DNA of 35,429 nucleotides from Microbacteriaceae bacterium (lineage in GTDB: Bacteria > Actinomycetota > Actinomycetes > Actinomycetales > Microbacteriaceae), in NCBI GenBank assembly GCA_025465035.1, contig JAODMH010000140.1, positions 1-35,429 on the forward strand. Reading direction: 5' to 3'. The translations under genes and the position numbers were made by a program. A model generated the notes under the pieces. It was not told the DNA's origin, did no database searches, and saw nothing but the letters and a program-made list of their open reading frames with translations. This document shows, one piece after another, positions 7,508-16,701 of the stretch; position 1 is the stretch's first letter; each line of letters starts with the position of its first letter.

Positions 7508-9106
7508 ATGGAAACACTGGAGAGCCGTGTGGACTCGGGTAGCGCGTCCTTCGCACTCAATGACGAAGCACAGCGTGCACTCGTCGCGCAGCTCAGGGAA
7601 CGCCTCAGGAAGGCTGCTATCGGCGGCTCCGAGAAGTCCCGGCAGAGACACATCTCTCGCGGGAAACTCCTGCCGCGTGAACGCATCGACGAACTGCTCG
7701 ACGATGGCAGTCCGTTTCTCGAGATCGCGCCGCTCGCGGCCAACGGACTCTACGACGATGAGGCTCCCGGCGCCGGCGTGATCGCCGGAATCGGCCTCGT
7801 GCACGGACGACATGTTCTCGTGATCTCGAACGACGCGACCGTCAAGGGTGGCACCTACTTTCCGCTCACGGTCAAGAAACACCTGCGTGCGCAGGAGATC
7901 GCCCTGGAGAACCGTCTGCCGTGCATCTATCTCGTCGACTCCGGCGGCGCCTATCTGCCGATGCAGGACGAGGTCTTCCCCGATCGCGACCATTTCGGCC
8001 GGATCTTCTACAACCAGGCCAGGATGTCGGCGGCCAAGATCCCGCAGATCGCCTCGGTGATGGGCTCCTGCACCGCGGGGGGTGCCTACGTTCCCGCCAT
8101 GAGCGACGAGACGGTGATCGTACGCGGCCAGGGCACGATCTTCCTCGGCGGACCCCCGCTCGTGAAGGCCGCGATCGGCGAGATCGTCACCGCGGAGGAA
8201 CTCGGCGGTGGCGAGGTGCACGCACGGATCTCGGGCGTCACCGACCATCTCGCGGACGACGACCGGCACGCGCTGCAGATTGTGCGCGACATCGTCTCGA
8301 CCCTTCCGAGACCCGCGACCGCGGCATGGGACGTGATCGAGAGTCGGCCACCGGTCGCCGATGAGAGCGAGCTCTACGGCATCGTTCCTGTCGACGTTCA
8401 GTCGCCGTACGAGGTGCGCGAGGTGATCGCGCGGCTCGTCGACGGCAGCGAGTTCCACGAGTTCAAGAAGGAGTATGGCACGACGCTGGTGACCGGGTTC
8501 GCCCACCTGCACGGGCATCCGATCGGCATCATCGCGAACAGCGGCGTGCTGTTCAGCGAGTCGGCGCTCAAGGGAGCGCACTTCATCGAGCTGTGCGACC
8601 AGCGTGGCATACCGCTGGTGTTCCTGCAGAACATCTCAGGATTCATGGTCGGCCGGGATGCCGAGGCCGGCGGCATCGCGAAGCACGGCGCGAAGATGGT
8701 CACCGCGGTCGCCACGGCCAGGGTGCCGAAGCTCACGGTGGTGATCGGTGGATCATTCGGGGCCGGCAACTACTCGATGGCGGGGCGGGCGTACTCGCCG
8801 CGCTTCCTCTGGATGTGGCCGGCCAGTCGTGTGTCGGTGATGGGCGGCCCGCAGGCGTCCTCGGTGCTGGCCACTGTGCGACGAGAGCAACTGGGCGACG
8901 ACTGGTCCGCCGAAGATCAGGCGGCCTTCGAGGCACCGATCCGCGAGCAGTACGAGACTCAGGGCAGCCCGTACTATTCGACCGCCCGGCTCTGGGACGA
9001 CGGCATCATCGACCCGGCCGACACCAGGACGGTGCTCGGCCTCGCACTCGACGTCTGTGCGGCGGTGCCGCTGGGGGACAGCGCCTTCGGCCTGTTCCGG
9101 ATGTGA
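7508..9106 (+). CDS. accD1: Methylcrotonyl-CoA carboxylase, carboxyltransferase (beta) subunit
   Basis: A 532-residue biotin-dependent carboxyltransferase that moves CO2 from carboxybiotin to 3-methylcrotonyl-CoA in leucine breakdown. The N-terminal crotonase-like half contains [30 protein letters not shown] and the acyl-CoA oxyanion region [17 protein letters not shown]. The C-terminal half has [59 protein letters not shown]. These stretches match methylcrotonyl-CoA carboxylase beta (MCCC2/AccD1/LiuB) better than propionyl-CoA carboxylase AccD5-type subunits. ATG 7508 has GGAG 7 bases upstream. accA1 follows after 5 bases, and the two chains should form the holoenzyme. Confidence 0.9.
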   Translation: METLESRVDSGSASFALNDEAQRALVAQLRERLRKAAIGGSEKSRQRHISRGKLLPRERIDELLDDGSPFLEIAPLAANGLYDDEAPGAGVIAGIGLVHGRHVLVISNDATVKGGTYFPLTVKKHLRAQEIALENRLPCIYLVDSGGAYLPMQDEVFPDRDHFGRIFYNQARMSAAKIPQIASVMGSCTAGGAYVPAMSDETVIVRGQGTIFLGGPPLVKAAIGEIVTAEELGGGEVHARISGVTDHLADDDRHALQIVRDIVSTLPRPATAAWDVIESRPPVADESELYGIVPVDVQSPYEVREVIARLVDGSEFHEFKKEYGTTLVTGFAHLHGHPIGIIANSGVLFSESALKGAHFIELCDQRGIPLVFLQNISGFMVGRDAEAGGIAKHGAKMVTAVATARVPKLTVVIGGSFGAGNYSMAGRAYSPRFLWMWPASRVSVMGGPQASSVLATVRREQLGDDWSAEDQAAFEAPIREQYETQGSPYYSTARLWDDGIIDPADTRTVLGLALDVCAAVPLGDSAFGLFRM

Positions 9107-9111
9107 CAGCC

Positions 9112-11088
9112 ATGTTCAGCACCGTGCTCGTCGCCAATCGTGGCGAGATCGCCTGCCGCGTCATCGGCACCCTGAGACGGCTCGGCATCCGATCCGTCGC
9201 CGTATACAGCGACACCGACCGGCGTGCGAAACACGTGAGAATGGCGGATGTCGCGGTGCGCATCGAGAGCTACCTCGACTCGGTCGCGATCCTCGGCGCG
9301 GCTCTGCGCACGGGTGCGGCGGCGATCCATCCTGGCTATGGATTCCTCGCGGAGAATGCTGACTTCGCGCGAGAGTGCGCCGAGGCCGGTATCGTCTTCA
9401 TCGGCCCGGGCGCCGAGGCGATCGAGACCATGGGCGACAAGATCCGGGCGAAGAACCAGGTCGCGCGGCACGGCGTGCCGGTTATCCCGGGCGTCGCAGA
9501 ACCGGGGCTCTCCGACGAGCAGCTAACCGAGGCCGCTGCGGGGGTCGGCTATCCGCTGCTCGTCAAGCCATCGGCCGGCGGCGGCGGCAAGGGCATGACG
9601 ATCGTCGAGCGTGCCGGTGACCTCGCAGCCGCACTGACCGCGTCACGCCGAATCGCCCTGGCCGGCTTCGGCGATGACACGCTCTTTCTCGAACGACTGG
9701 TATCGAGGCCGCGGCACATCGAGGTTCAGGTCCTCGCGGATGCCGTCGGCACCGTGCTGCATCTGGGCGAGCGGGAGTGCTCGCTGCAACGACGCCACCA
9801 GAAGATCGTCGAGGAGGCGCCGTCGGTGCTGCTCGACGAGGCCGCCAGGGAACGGATCGGTGAAGCGGCGTGCGAGGTCGCCCGAAGCGTCGCGTATACG
9901 GGGGCGGGCACCGTTGAATTCCTGGTCTCCGACGACGCGCCGGACGAGTTCTTCTTCATGGAGATGAACACCCGCCTGCAGGTCGAGCATCCCGTCACCG
10001 AGATGGTCACGGGGGTCGACCTGGTCGAGTGGCAGCTGCGAATCGCGGCGGGGGAGCCCCTCACCCTGGATCAGCACGACATCGTGTTGAGCGGTCACGC
10101 GATCGAGGTGCGTCTCTACGCGGAGGACCCCTCGCGCGGCTTCCTCCCGGCGACGGGCACCGTGATCGCCGTCGAGGAACCGTCGGGGGATGGCGTGCGT
10201 GTCGACAGCGCGCTCATCGACGGCCTCGAGGTGGGCTCGCATTACGACCCGATGCTCGGCAAGATCATCGCCTGGGGGTCCGATCGCGCTCAGGCCATCG
10301 GGCGTCTCGACGCGGCACTGGCGGCGACGACGGTGCTCGGTGTGCACACCAATCTGGAATTCTTGCGCGCGCTACTGGCCGACCAGGAGGTGCTGGCCGG
10401 CCGCCTCGACACCGGGCTGATCGAGCGGATGCTGGGCGGTATTCGATTCCGCGGCATCGACGACACGGCCCTCGCTGCAGCTGCTCTACAGCTGCACAGG
10501 CATCGTTGGCGGGACGGCTCACCGTGGCACCAGCCGAGCGGATGGCGCATCGGCGACCATCGGGCGAACCGCTACAACTTCGCCATCAGCGCCACCGAGT
10601 CGGTCGACGTCTTCGTGACCGGATCTCCGGACAGCACGATGGTGCGCATCGGAGACGGCACCAGTCGCCAGGCCCGCCTCGATCCCATCGGCCTCGAGCT
10701 GGACGGGATCAGTCACACGCTGACGATCGCGCAGGCCGGCGAGAGCATCTGGGTATCGGAGCGGGGCATCGCCTGTGAAGTGGCGGTGCGCGACCGAGTG
10801 AAGCAGCTCGCCGACCATCGGGCGACGCTCTCGCGGCCAGCGGGAACCGTCAGCCCGGACGTTCGTGCACCCATGCCAGGAACCGTCGTCGCGGTCACCG
10901 CGTCGTCCGGCGATGCCGTCGAGGCGGGCCGGCCCCTCCTCACTGTCGAGGCCATGAAGATGGAGCACACGCTGCTCGCTCCGTTGGCCGGCGTCGTCAC
11001 CATGACCGTCCATCCGGGTGACCTGGTCAGACTCGACCAGGTCGTCGCCAGAATCGATCCCCACGAAGGAGCGCATCATGAGCGTTGA
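9112..11088 (+). CDS. accA1: Methylcrotonyl-CoA carboxylase, biotin-carrying (alpha) subunit
   Basis: A 658-residue fusion of biotin carboxylase and biotin carboxyl carrier protein that carboxylates biotin with ATP and bicarbonate. Biotin carboxylase spans about residues 1-445: [13 protein letters not shown] at the start, the ATP-grasp glycine loop [30 protein letters not shown], and [14 protein letters not shown] with the catalytic Glu/Arg. A variable linker domain follows, then the C-terminal biotinyl domain with [15 protein letters not shown], where Lys616 is the biotinylation site. ATG 9112 starts the conserved [13 protein letters not shown] sequence. The gene begins 5 bases after accD1, and its 3' end overlaps the acyl-CoA dehydrogenase gene by 11 bases. 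Confidence 0.9.
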   Translation: MFSTVLVANRGEIACRVIGTLRRLGIRSVAVYSDTDRRAKHVRMADVAVRIESYLDSVAILGAALRTGAAAIHPGYGFLAENADFARECAEAGIVFIGPGAEAIETMGDKIRAKNQVARHGVPVIPGVAEPGLSDEQLTEAAAGVGYPLLVKPSAGGGGKGMTIVERAGDLAAALTASRRIALAGFGDDTLFLERLVSRPRHIEVQVLADAVGTVLHLGERECSLQRRHQKIVEEAPSVLLDEAARERIGEAACEVARSVAYTGAGTVEFLVSDDAPDEFFFMEMNTRLQVEHPVTEMVTGVDLVEWQLRIAAGEPLTLDQHDIVLSGHAIEVRLYAEDPSRGFLPATGTVIAVEEPSGDGVRVDSALIDGLEVGSHYDPMLGKIIAWGSDRAQAIGRLDAALAATTVLGVHTNLEFLRALLADQEVLAGRLDTGLIERMLGGIRFRGIDDTALAAAALQLHRHRWRDGSPWHQPSGWRIGDHRANRYNFAISATESVDVFVTGSPDSTMVRIGDGTSRQARLDPIGLELDGISHTLTIAQAGESIWVSERGIACEVAVRDRVKQLADHRATLSRPAGTVSPDVRAPMPGTVVAVTASSGDAVEAGRPLLTVEAMKMEHTLLAPLAGVVTMTVHPGDLVRLDQVVARIDPHEGAHHER

Positions 11089-12238
11089 GCTCACCGACGA
11101 CCAACAGAAGGTCAGCGACACAGTACGGGAGTTCGCCGACACTGTCGTCGCCCCCGTCGCCGCGAAACACGATGCCGAACACAGTTTTCCCTACGAGGTC
11201 GTCGCGCAGATGGCCGAGCTGGGACTCTTCGGCCTGCCCTTCCCCGAGGAGCTGGGAGGGCAGGGCAGCGACTACTTCGCGCTCTGCCTGGCCGTCGAAC
11301 AGCTCGGCCGGGTCGACCAGAGCGTGGGCGTCACCCTCGAGGCCGGCGTCGGCCTCGGCGCCATGCCCGTGTTCCGCCGCGGAACCGAGGCACAGAAGCA
11401 GGAGTGGATGCCGCAGCTCGCGAGCGGCAGGGCGCTGGCCGGTTTCGGCCTGACCGAGGCGGATGCCGGATCGGACGCCGCGGGCACCAAGACGACAGCG
11501 ACCCTCGACAGCGGCGAGTGGATCATCAACGGCACCAAGCAGTTCATCACCAACTCCGGCACCGACTTCACTCGTCTGGTCACCATCACCGCCGTCACCG
11601 GCACGTCGACGCGGGAAGACGGCTCGACGAAGAAGGAGCTCTCAGCCATCCTGGTACCGACGCCGATTGCCGGATTCACCGTCGAGCCGGGCTACGACAA
11701 GGTGGGCTGGCATGCCTCAGACACCCATCCGCTCACGCTGACGAATGTGCGCGTGCCTGAGGAGAACCTGCTCGGCGAGCGCGGTCGCGGGTACGCCAAC
11801 TTCGTCCAGACGCTGGACGAAGGGCGGATCGCCGTCGCGGCACTCGCGACCGGCGCGGCGCAGGGCTGCCTCGACGAGTCGGTCCGCTACGCGAAGACGC
11901 GCAACGTCTTCGGCCGCAGCATCGGCTCCAACCAGTCGATCTCCTTCAAGATCGCGCGCATGCAGGCCCGTGCTCACACCGCCCGCCTCGCCTTCTACGA
12001 CGCGGCCGCCCGCATGGTCGCGGGCAGGCCGTTCAAGACCCAGGCCTCCATCGCCAAGCTGGTCGCGGGCGAGGCCGCCATGGACAACGCTCGCGACGCC
12101 ACCCAGATCTTCGGCGGCTATGGTTTCCTCAACGAGAATCCGGTGGCGCGGCAGTTCAGGGACTCGAAGATCCTCGAGATCGGCGAGGGAACCACCGAGG
12201 TGCAGCTGATGGTCATCGCCCGCGAACTCGGATTCTGA
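11078..12238 (+). CDS. Short/branched-chain acyl-CoA dehydrogenase
   Basis: A 386-residue FAD enzyme that introduces the alpha,beta double bond into an acyl-CoA. From context this is isovaleryl-CoA (and perhaps other branched acyl-CoAs), passing electrons to ETF. Motifs: [20 protein letters not shown] (FAD/substrate site), [13 protein letters not shown], and the C-terminal [34 protein letters not shown]. The Glu of EGTTE (residue 370) is the catalytic base at the position used by short- and medium-chain enzymes. The isovaleryl-CoA dehydrogenase position, in [11 protein letters not shown], is Gly. GAAGGA lies 9 bases before ATG 11078, which overlaps the end of accA1. It corresponds in position to mycobacterial fadE19. 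Confidence 0.88.
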   Translation: MSVELTDDQQKVSDTVREFADTVVAPVAAKHDAEHSFPYEVVAQMAELGLFGLPFPEELGGQGSDYFALCLAVEQLGRVDQSVGVTLEAGVGLGAMPVFRRGTEAQKQEWMPQLASGRALAGFGLTEADAGSDAAGTKTTATLDSGEWIINGTKQFITNSGTDFTRLVTITAVTGTSTREDGSTKKELSAILVPTPIAGFTVEPGYDKVGWHASDTHPLTLTNVRVPEENLLGERGRGYANFVQTLDEGRIAVAALATGAAQGCLDESVRYAKTRNVFGRSIGSNQSISFKIARMQARAHTARLAFYDAAARMVAGRPFKTQASIAKLVAGEAAMDNARDATQIFGGYGFLNENPVARQFRDSKILEIGEGTTEVQLMVIARELGF

Positions 12239-12250
12239 GAGGAGTCCAGA

Positions 12251-13015
12251 ATGATCGACAAAGTGGTCGACAGCGCGGCAGCCGCGGTCGCCGACATCCC
12301 CTCCGGTGCATCGATCGCCGTCGGCGGTTTCGGCCTGTGCGGCATCCCGGTCTCGCTCATCGCCGCGCTGCACGCCCAGGGCACGAGCGATCTCGAAACC
12401 ATCAGCAACAATTGCGGGGTGGATGACTGGGGACTCGGCATCCTCTTGACCGATCACCGCATCCGGCGCACCATCAGTTCCTACGTCGGTGAGAACAAGG
12501 AGTTCGCACGGCAGTTCCTCGCGGGCGAGCTCGAGGTGGAGCTGACACCGCAGGGCACCCTCGCCGAGAAGCTACGCGCCGGTGGCGCGGGAATTCCGGC
12601 GTTCTACACGCCGGCGGGGGTCGGCACCCAGGTGAGCGAGGGCGGGCTGCCGCAACGTTACGACTCCGCGGGGGGCGTGGCTGTGGCATCCGGGCGCAAG
12701 GAGGTGCGCGTGTTCCACGGCGACGAGTTCGTGCTCGAGCTCTCGGTCACGCCGGACTTCGCGCTCGTGCACGCCGCACGGGGGGACCGGTACGGCAACC
12801 TCAGCTATCACGCGACCGCGATGAACTTCAATCCGCTCGCCGCAATGGCCGGCCGGATCACTATCGCGGAGGTGGAGGAGCTGGTCGAGCCGGAAGATCT
12901 CGATCCCGAGCACATTCACACGCCCGGAATCTTCGTGCAGCGCGTGATCGTGGCCGAAACGGCGGAGAAACGGATCGAGAAACGCACCACAGCTCTCGGG
13001 GAGGCCGAACGATGA
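12251..13015 (+). CDS. scoA: 3-oxoacid (succinyl-CoA:acetoacetate) CoA-transferase subunit A
   Basis: The 254-residue A subunit of a class I CoA-transferase that activates acetoacetate, the end product of leucine breakdown, to acetoacetyl-CoA using succinyl-CoA. Family landmarks: the N-terminal [23 protein letters not shown] (glycine-rich oxyanion loop), [18 protein letters not shown], and the C-terminal [48 protein letters not shown] with the conserved post-domain. GAGAGGAG precedes ATG 12251. The stop overlaps the scoB start by 4 bases (ATGA), so A and B subunits are translationally coupled. In M. tuberculosis scoA/scoB belong to the same locus. Confidence 0.9.
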   Translation: MIDKVVDSAAAAVADIPSGASIAVGGFGLCGIPVSLIAALHAQGTSDLETISNNCGVDDWGLGILLTDHRIRRTISSYVGENKEFARQFLAGELEVELTPQGTLAEKLRAGGAGIPAFYTPAGVGTQVSEGGLPQRYDSAGGVAVASGRKEVRVFHGDEFVLELSVTPDFALVHAARGDRYGNLSYHATAMNFNPLAAMAGRITIAEVEELVEPEDLDPEHIHTPGIFVQRVIVAETAEKRIEKRTTALGEAER

Positions 13016-13689
13016 GCCTCACCCGACACGAGCTCGCCGCCCGCGTGGCGCGGGAGCTCGAGAACGGCCAGTACGTGAACCTCGGCATCGGCATGCCGAC
13101 CCTGGTGCCCAACTACATTCCGGACGACATCGAGGTCGTTCTGCACTCCGAGAACGGCCTGCTCGGCGTCGGCCCATATCCGCCGGAGGGCCTGGTCGAC
13201 CCCGACCTCATCAACGCGAGCAAGGAGACCGTCACGGTCACGACGGGTGCCGCCTTCTTCGACTCCGCGGCATCCTTCGGCATGGTCAGGGGCGGCCACG
13301 TCGACGTCGCCGTGCTCGGGGCGATGGAGGTCGCAGCCAACGGCGACCTCGCCAACTGGATGGTGCCGGGCAAGATGGTGAAGGGCATGGGCGGGGCGAT
13401 GGATCTCGTCTTCGGTGCCAAGAAGGTCATCGTGATGATGGAGCACGTCGACCGGCAGGGACGCCCGAAGATCCTGGAGCGCTGCACCCTGCCGCTCACC
13501 GGCAAGGCCTGCGTCGATCGCATCATCACCGATCTCGCCGTGATCGACGTCGTGGCGGACGAGGGCGACGGTAGGTCGCTTCTGCTGGTCGAGCTCGCCC
13601 CTGGCGTCTCCGTCGCCGAGGTCGTCGACGCGACCGGAGCGCGATTGCGGATATCGACGGAACTGAGCCACCCGAGGAGCACCCGATGA
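13012..13689 (+). CDS. scoB: 3-oxoacid (succinyl-CoA:acetoacetate) CoA-transferase subunit B
   Basis: The 225-residue catalytic B subunit. The active-site motif [11 protein letters not shown] places the catalytic glutamate, which forms the covalent glutamyl-CoA thioester, at residue 47. [16 protein letters not shown] near the N-terminus and [48 protein letters not shown] in the middle are typical of 3-oxoacid CoA-transferases. It overlaps scoA and the following maoC-like gene by 4 bases each, placing it firmly inside the operon. Confidence 0.9.
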   Translation: MSLTRHELAARVARELENGQYVNLGIGMPTLVPNYIPDDIEVVLHSENGLLGVGPYPPEGLVDPDLINASKETVTVTTGAAFFDSAASFGMVRGGHVDVAVLGAMEVAANGDLANWMVPGKMVKGMGGAMDLVFGAKKVIVMMEHVDRQGRPKILERCTLPLTGKACVDRIITDLAVIDVVADEGDGRSLLLVELAPGVSVAEVVDATGARLRISTELSHPRSTR

Positions 13690-14156
13690 GCGAGAAGACC
13701 GTCGAGCAGCGCGGCCTCTACTTCGAGGAGTTCGAGCTGGGCACGCGCTATCTGCATCGCCCAGGACGTACCGTGACCGAGGCCGACAACGTCGCCTTCA
13801 CGACCATGACCATGAACACGCAGGCACTGCACCTCGACGCCGCCTGGTCGGCAAGCCAGCCATTCGGGCAGCGACTGGTCAACTCGATGTTCACCCTCGC
13901 GACCATGGTCGGCACCTCCGTCGCTCAGCTGACCCAGGGCACCCTCGTTGCCAACCTCGGGTTCTCGGAGGTGACCTTTCCGGCGCCGCTCTTCCACGGT
14001 GACACCATGTACTCCGAGACGGTCGTCGAGGACAAGCGCCTGTCGTCGTCCCGGCCGGGTCAGGGCATCGTCACCCTTCGGCACACGGCCCGCAATCAGG
14101 ACGGCGTCATCGTCGCGACCGCGGTGCGATCGGCACTGGTCTGGTGCGTCCCGTGA
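13686..14156 (+). CDS. MaoC-family enoyl-CoA hydratase
   Basis: A 156-residue single hot-dog domain protein. It opens with [46 protein letters not shown], the MaoC pattern with the catalytic region around D..AF and the N/H pair. It continues with [39 protein letters not shown]. MaoC hydratases act with R-stereochemistry. The M. tuberculosis equivalent (Rv2499c) lies in the same gene order next to a CitE-like lyase. I infer that it hydrates 3-methylglutaconyl-CoA to (R)-HMG-CoA, standing in for the crotonase-type hydratase of the textbook leucine pathway. Start and stop both overlap neighbours (ATGA, GTGA). Confidence 0.85.
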   Translation: MSEKTVEQRGLYFEEFELGTRYLHRPGRTVTEADNVAFTTMTMNTQALHLDAAWSASQPFGQRLVNSMFTLATMVGTSVAQLTQGTLVANLGFSEVTFPAPLFHGDTMYSETVVEDKRLSSSRPGQGIVTLRHTARNQDGVIVATAVRSALVWCVP

Positions 14157-14962
14157 GCTTCGAGCTCGGCCCGGCGCTGCTGTTCTGCCCGGCCGATCGC
14201 CCGGAGCGCTATGGGAAGGCGGCGGAACGGGCGGATGCCGTGATCCTCGATCTCGAGGATGCCGTCGCACCCGGCGCCAAGGCGGCCGCGCGCGAGGCGC
14301 TGGTCGCGAATCCGCTCGATCCCACCCGCACCGTCGTGCGGGTCAACCCGGCCGATACCGACGATTTCGCGCTGGACCTGGCCGCGCTCGCCCGCACCGG
14401 TTACCGCCTGGTGATGCTGGCGAAGGCCCGTCACGGTCAGGCCGAGAGGCTCGACCACCTCGACGTGATCGCCCTGTGCGAGACGGCCGCCGGCGTGCTT
14501 GAGGCCTCCGCCATCGCCGCGGAGTCGAACGTGGTCGCGCTGATGTGGGGTGCCGAGGATCTGGTTGCCTCCCTCGGCGGCACGTCGAGCCGATTCCCCG
14601 ACGGCCGATATCGCGACGTCGCCGCACAGGCCCGGTCGACCGTGTTGCTCGCGGCCGCGGCATCCGGAAAGGCGGCGATCGACTCCGTCCACCTCGACAT
14701 CGCCGATAGCGCCGGGCTCGAAGGCGAGGCTCGGGATGCCGCGGCCGTCGGGTTCGTCGCCTCGGCCTGCATCCACCCGAGCCAGGTGGCAGTCATCCGG
14801 ACGGCCTATTCGCCGACGACGGCAGAATTGGACGCGGCACGCGCGCTCCTCGCGGCAGCGGTCGGGCAGCGCGGCGTCTTCCGATTCGACGGGCGGATGG
14901 TCGATGGGCCAGTGCTGCGCCACGCCGAGCAGGTCGTTCGCCGCGCTTCGCCCCAGAATTGA
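14153..14962 (+). CDS. CitE-like HpcH/HpaI-family acyl-CoA lyase
   Basis: A 269-residue TIM-barrel protein resembling the citrate lyase beta subunit but without citrate lyase alpha/gamma genes nearby. Motifs: LLFCPADRPERYGKAAERADAVILDLEDAVAPGAKAAAR (CoA-binding Arg and metal-binding Asp region), TRTVVRVNP, ALCETAAGVLEA (metal-ligand Glu) and LMWGAEDLVASLGG (metal-ligand Asp region), ending with ACIHPSQVAVI. Such stand-alone CitE proteins are Mg-dependent acyl-CoA lyases. The M. tuberculosis counterpart Rv2498c cleaves (R)-beta-hydroxyacyl-CoAs such as HMG-CoA. Here it would split (R)-HMG-CoA to acetyl-CoA and acetoacetate, feeding ScoAB. GTG 14153 is chosen because it overlaps the preceding stop (GTGA); GTG 14144 is an alternative. 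Confidence 0.85.
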   Translation: MSFELGPALLFCPADRPERYGKAAERADAVILDLEDAVAPGAKAAAREALVANPLDPTRTVVRVNPADTDDFALDLAALARTGYRLVMLAKARHGQAERLDHLDVIALCETAAGVLEASAIAAESNVVALMWGAEDLVASLGGTSSRFPDGRYRDVAAQARSTVLLAAAASGKAAIDSVHLDIADSAGLEGEARDAAAVGFVASACIHPSQVAVIRTAYSPTTAELDAARALLAAAVGQRGVFRFDGRMVDGPVLRHAEQVVRRASPQN

Positions 14963-14966
14963 GCTG

Positions 14967-14997
14967 TTGACCCTCACACCGTGTGAGGTGGAATCGT
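14967..14997 (+). promoter_or_regulatory. MerR-type promoter/operator with a long spacer
   Basis: TTGACC (14967-14972) is a good -35 box. CCTCACAC-C-GTGTGAGG (14972-14988) is a perfect 8-bp dyad filling the space up to a weak -10 (AATCGT, 14992-14997) with a 19-base spacer. A dyad lodged in an over-long spacer is the classic target of MerR activators, so the downstream MerR gene is probably autoregulated here. If the -10 is right, the transcript would start only about 4 bases before the ATG. Confidence 0.7.
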
Positions 14998-15007
14998 CGG
15001 AGACATC

Positions 15008-15838
15008 ATGTTCAGCATCGGAGAGTTCGCGTCGATAGGCAGGGTGTCCGTACGGATGCTCAGGCACTACGACGAGATCGGCCTGCTGCCTCCGGCACGA
15101 GTGGATCCGTTCAACGGATACCGTTCATACGATGGAGCGCAGTTCGCGGTGCTCGGGCGCATCCTGGCGTTCAAGGACCTGGGATTCCGGCTCGATGAGG
15201 TGACGCGGATCATGCACGGCGCCGTCGACGACGACGCGCTGCACGAGATGCTCACCGCGCGGCGCACGGAGCTCGCCCGGCAACTCGATCTCGACGCGGC
15301 ACGCCTGCGCCGCCTCGATGCCCGAATCCGACATATCGAAGGAGAACCGCTCATGTCAACCATCACGACAGAACTGAAGCCGCTGCCGTCGCTGCGCGTC
15401 GCCCAGGCGAGCGCCGTCGTCCCGGGATTCGGGCCGGAGAACATCAGTCCGGTCATCGGACCCCTGTTCGACAGGCTCTACCGCGACCTCGTCGCGGCCG
15501 GAGTGCGACCGGGGCCAGAATCCATCGCGATGTACGAGGCGATCGAATCCGGCGACGGGGGAGGGGCTCGTGTATTCGCCGGGTTTCCGGTGGGTGACGA
15601 GGTGAATGCCGGTCAGGGTTTCGAGGTGACCATCGCGCCGGCCGTCGACCTGGCGGTCACGACCATCCATCATGGCTCGATGGCGACGATCGGAGACGCG
15701 TGGGAGGCACTGCTCGCCTGGATCGACGAGAACGGCTACGAACTCGCCGGCGTCTGCCGTGAGGTGTATCTCCTCTCCGAGCCGCAGCCGCAGGAGAACT
15801 GGGTGACGGAACTGCAGCAGCCGGTGGTCCGCGCGTGA
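15008..15838 (+). CDS. MerR-family regulator with GyrI-like effector domain
   Basis: A 276-residue ligand-responsive activator. The MerR winged helix spans residues 1-70 (FSIGEFASIGRVSVRMLRHYDEIGLLPPARVDPFNGYRSYD). A coiled dimerisation helix follows to about 112. A C-terminal GyrI/BmrR-type drug-binding domain (about 118-276) has LRVAQASAVVPGF and HHGSMATIGDAWEALLAWIDENGYELAGVCREVYL. Proteins of this layout sense small, often cationic or amphipathic molecules. GGAG (14999-15002) precedes ATG 15008. Within the gene, AAGGAG lies 8 bases before an in-frame ATG at 15353 (codon 116), exactly at the junction to the effector domain, which could give a separate 161-residue ligand-binding product. 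It is monocistronic, converging with the IclR gene. Confidence 0.88.
   Translation: MFSIGEFASIGRVSVRMLRHYDEIGLLPPARVDPFNGYRSYDGAQFAVLGRILAFKDLGFRLDEVTRIMHGAVDDDALHEMLTARRTELARQLDLDAARLRRLDARIRHIEGEPLMSTITTELKPLPSLRVAQASAVVPGFGPENISPVIGPLFDRLYRDLVAAGVRPGPESIAMYEAIESGDGGGARVFAGFPVGDEVNAGQGFEVTIAPAVDLAVTTIHHGSMATIGDAWEALLAWIDENGYELAGVCREVYLLSEPQPQENWVTELQQPVVRA
15339..15355 (+). promoter_or_regulatory. Internal ribosome binding site and start inside merR
   Basis: AAGGAG (15339-15344) is followed after 8 bases by an in-frame ATG (15353) at codon 116 of the MerR gene. Spacing and strength equal or exceed those of the gene's own start. The product would be the isolated GyrI-like domain, an arrangement comparable to TipAL/TipAS of Streptomyces. 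Confidence 0.45.
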
Positions 15839-15854
15839 GCGGCTGATCAGAGTG

Positions 15855-16619
15855 TCAGGACCGCCCGAGCAGTCGGGCGGTCAACGCGTTCGCGGTGGCG
15901 ACAACGGCGGCGCCGAGCCGGGGCCACTCCGGTTCGTCCACCGCGATGCCGCGGAACGTGAGTCCGATCGCCGCGACCGGGTAGCCGTTGTGATCCACGG
16001 CACTCGCCGCCACGGAGGAGTACTCGCCAGTGATGTCTCCGCGCTCGGTCGCCCAGCCGCGCGTGCGGGTCTCCGCGAGGATGCGGTCGAGCTCGGAGAG
16101 CGTGCGTGGCTCGGTGCCAGAGCGCAGCACGAGACTGTCGCGGTGAGGGTAGATCGCGCGCACCTGCGCGGGCGGCAGCATGGCGAGCATGGCGCGCCCC
16201 GTCGCAGTGAGATGGGAGGGCAGCCGCACTCCGACGCTCGAGACGGTGGTCGGCGCGCGAAAGCCCTGCACGCGCGAGACGTACATCACATCGGACGAGC
16301 TGAGCACACCGAGGTGCGCGACCACGGGTACGCCGACGTCGTGTACCAGCCTCTCGAGCAGGGGAGCGGCGAGCCGGCCGAGTCGTGCCGACTGCAACAC
16401 CGAGGAGCCGATCTCGCTCAGCATCGAACTGAGACCGTAGGCGTGATCTTCCGGAAAGTGCACGAGAAAACCCTCGTCCAGCATCACCCGGATGAGCTGG
16501 TAGGTGGAGGACCGGGGCAGCTCCAGGTCCCGCGCCATGGTGGAGGCACGGACGGGTCCGCTCCGTCGGGCGAGGTAGGTCAACATCCTGAGCGTGTTGC
16601 GGGCCGCCGGGACATCCAT
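15855..16619 (-). CDS. hutR: IclR-family regulator of histidine utilisation (HutR-like)
   Basis: A 254-residue IclR regulator. The N-terminal winged helix (about residues 5-65: RNTLRMLTYLARRSGPVRASTMARDLELPRSSTYQLIRVMLDEGFLVHF) is followed by the IclR effector domain with LPSHLTATGRAMLAMLPPAQV, RGWATERGDITGEYSSVAASAVDHNGYPVAAIGLTF. It is divergent from hutH, with a palindrome in the 82-base gap. That palindrome matches the HutR motif I recall from Corynebacterium glutamicum, so control of the hut operon is the likely role. The start at 16619 follows AGGGAAG. The upstream in-frame extension to 16844 runs through hutH and is rejected. Confidence 0.88.
   Translation of the reverse strand: MDVPAARNTLRMLTYLARRSGPVRASTMARDLELPRSSTYQLIRVMLDEGFLVHFPEDHAYGLSSMLSEIGSSVLQSARLGRLAAPLLERLVHDVGVPVVAHLGVLSSSDVMYVSRVQGFRAPTTVSSVGVRLPSHLTATGRAMLAMLPPAQVRAIYPHRDSLVLRSGTEPRTLSELDRILAETRTRGWATERGDITGEYSSVAASAVDHNGYPVAAIGLTFRGIAVDEPEWPRLGAAVVATANALTARLLGRS
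15859..15882. terminator. Hairpin at the merR/iclR convergent junction
   Basis: GACCGCCCGA-GCAG-TCGGGCGGTC is a perfect 10-bp stem with a 4-base loop. It lies 21 bases after the merR stop and inside the last codons of the IclR gene (encoding its terminal LLGRS region). It probably ends merR transcription. No T-run follows. Confidence 0.5.
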
Positions 16620-16630
16620 AGTCCACTTCC

Positions 16631-16650
16631 CTGTCTGGTATTTCAGACAG
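16631..16650. promoter_or_regulatory. HutR/IclR operator between hutR and hutH
   Basis: CTGTCTG-GTATTT-CAGACAG is a perfect 7-bp inverted repeat with a 6-base centre. On the minus strand its core reads TCTGAAATACCAGA, which fits the pattern TCTGwwATwCCAGA that I recall for HutR sites in C. glutamicum. It sits 12 bases from the regulator start and 52 bases from hutH, suitable for autoregulation and control of the operon. Confidence 0.75.
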
Positions 16651-16701
16651 CTTATGGCGGCGACCCTCCCACGACGGTGTGTGCAGCGCTGTACTTGCTT
16701 C

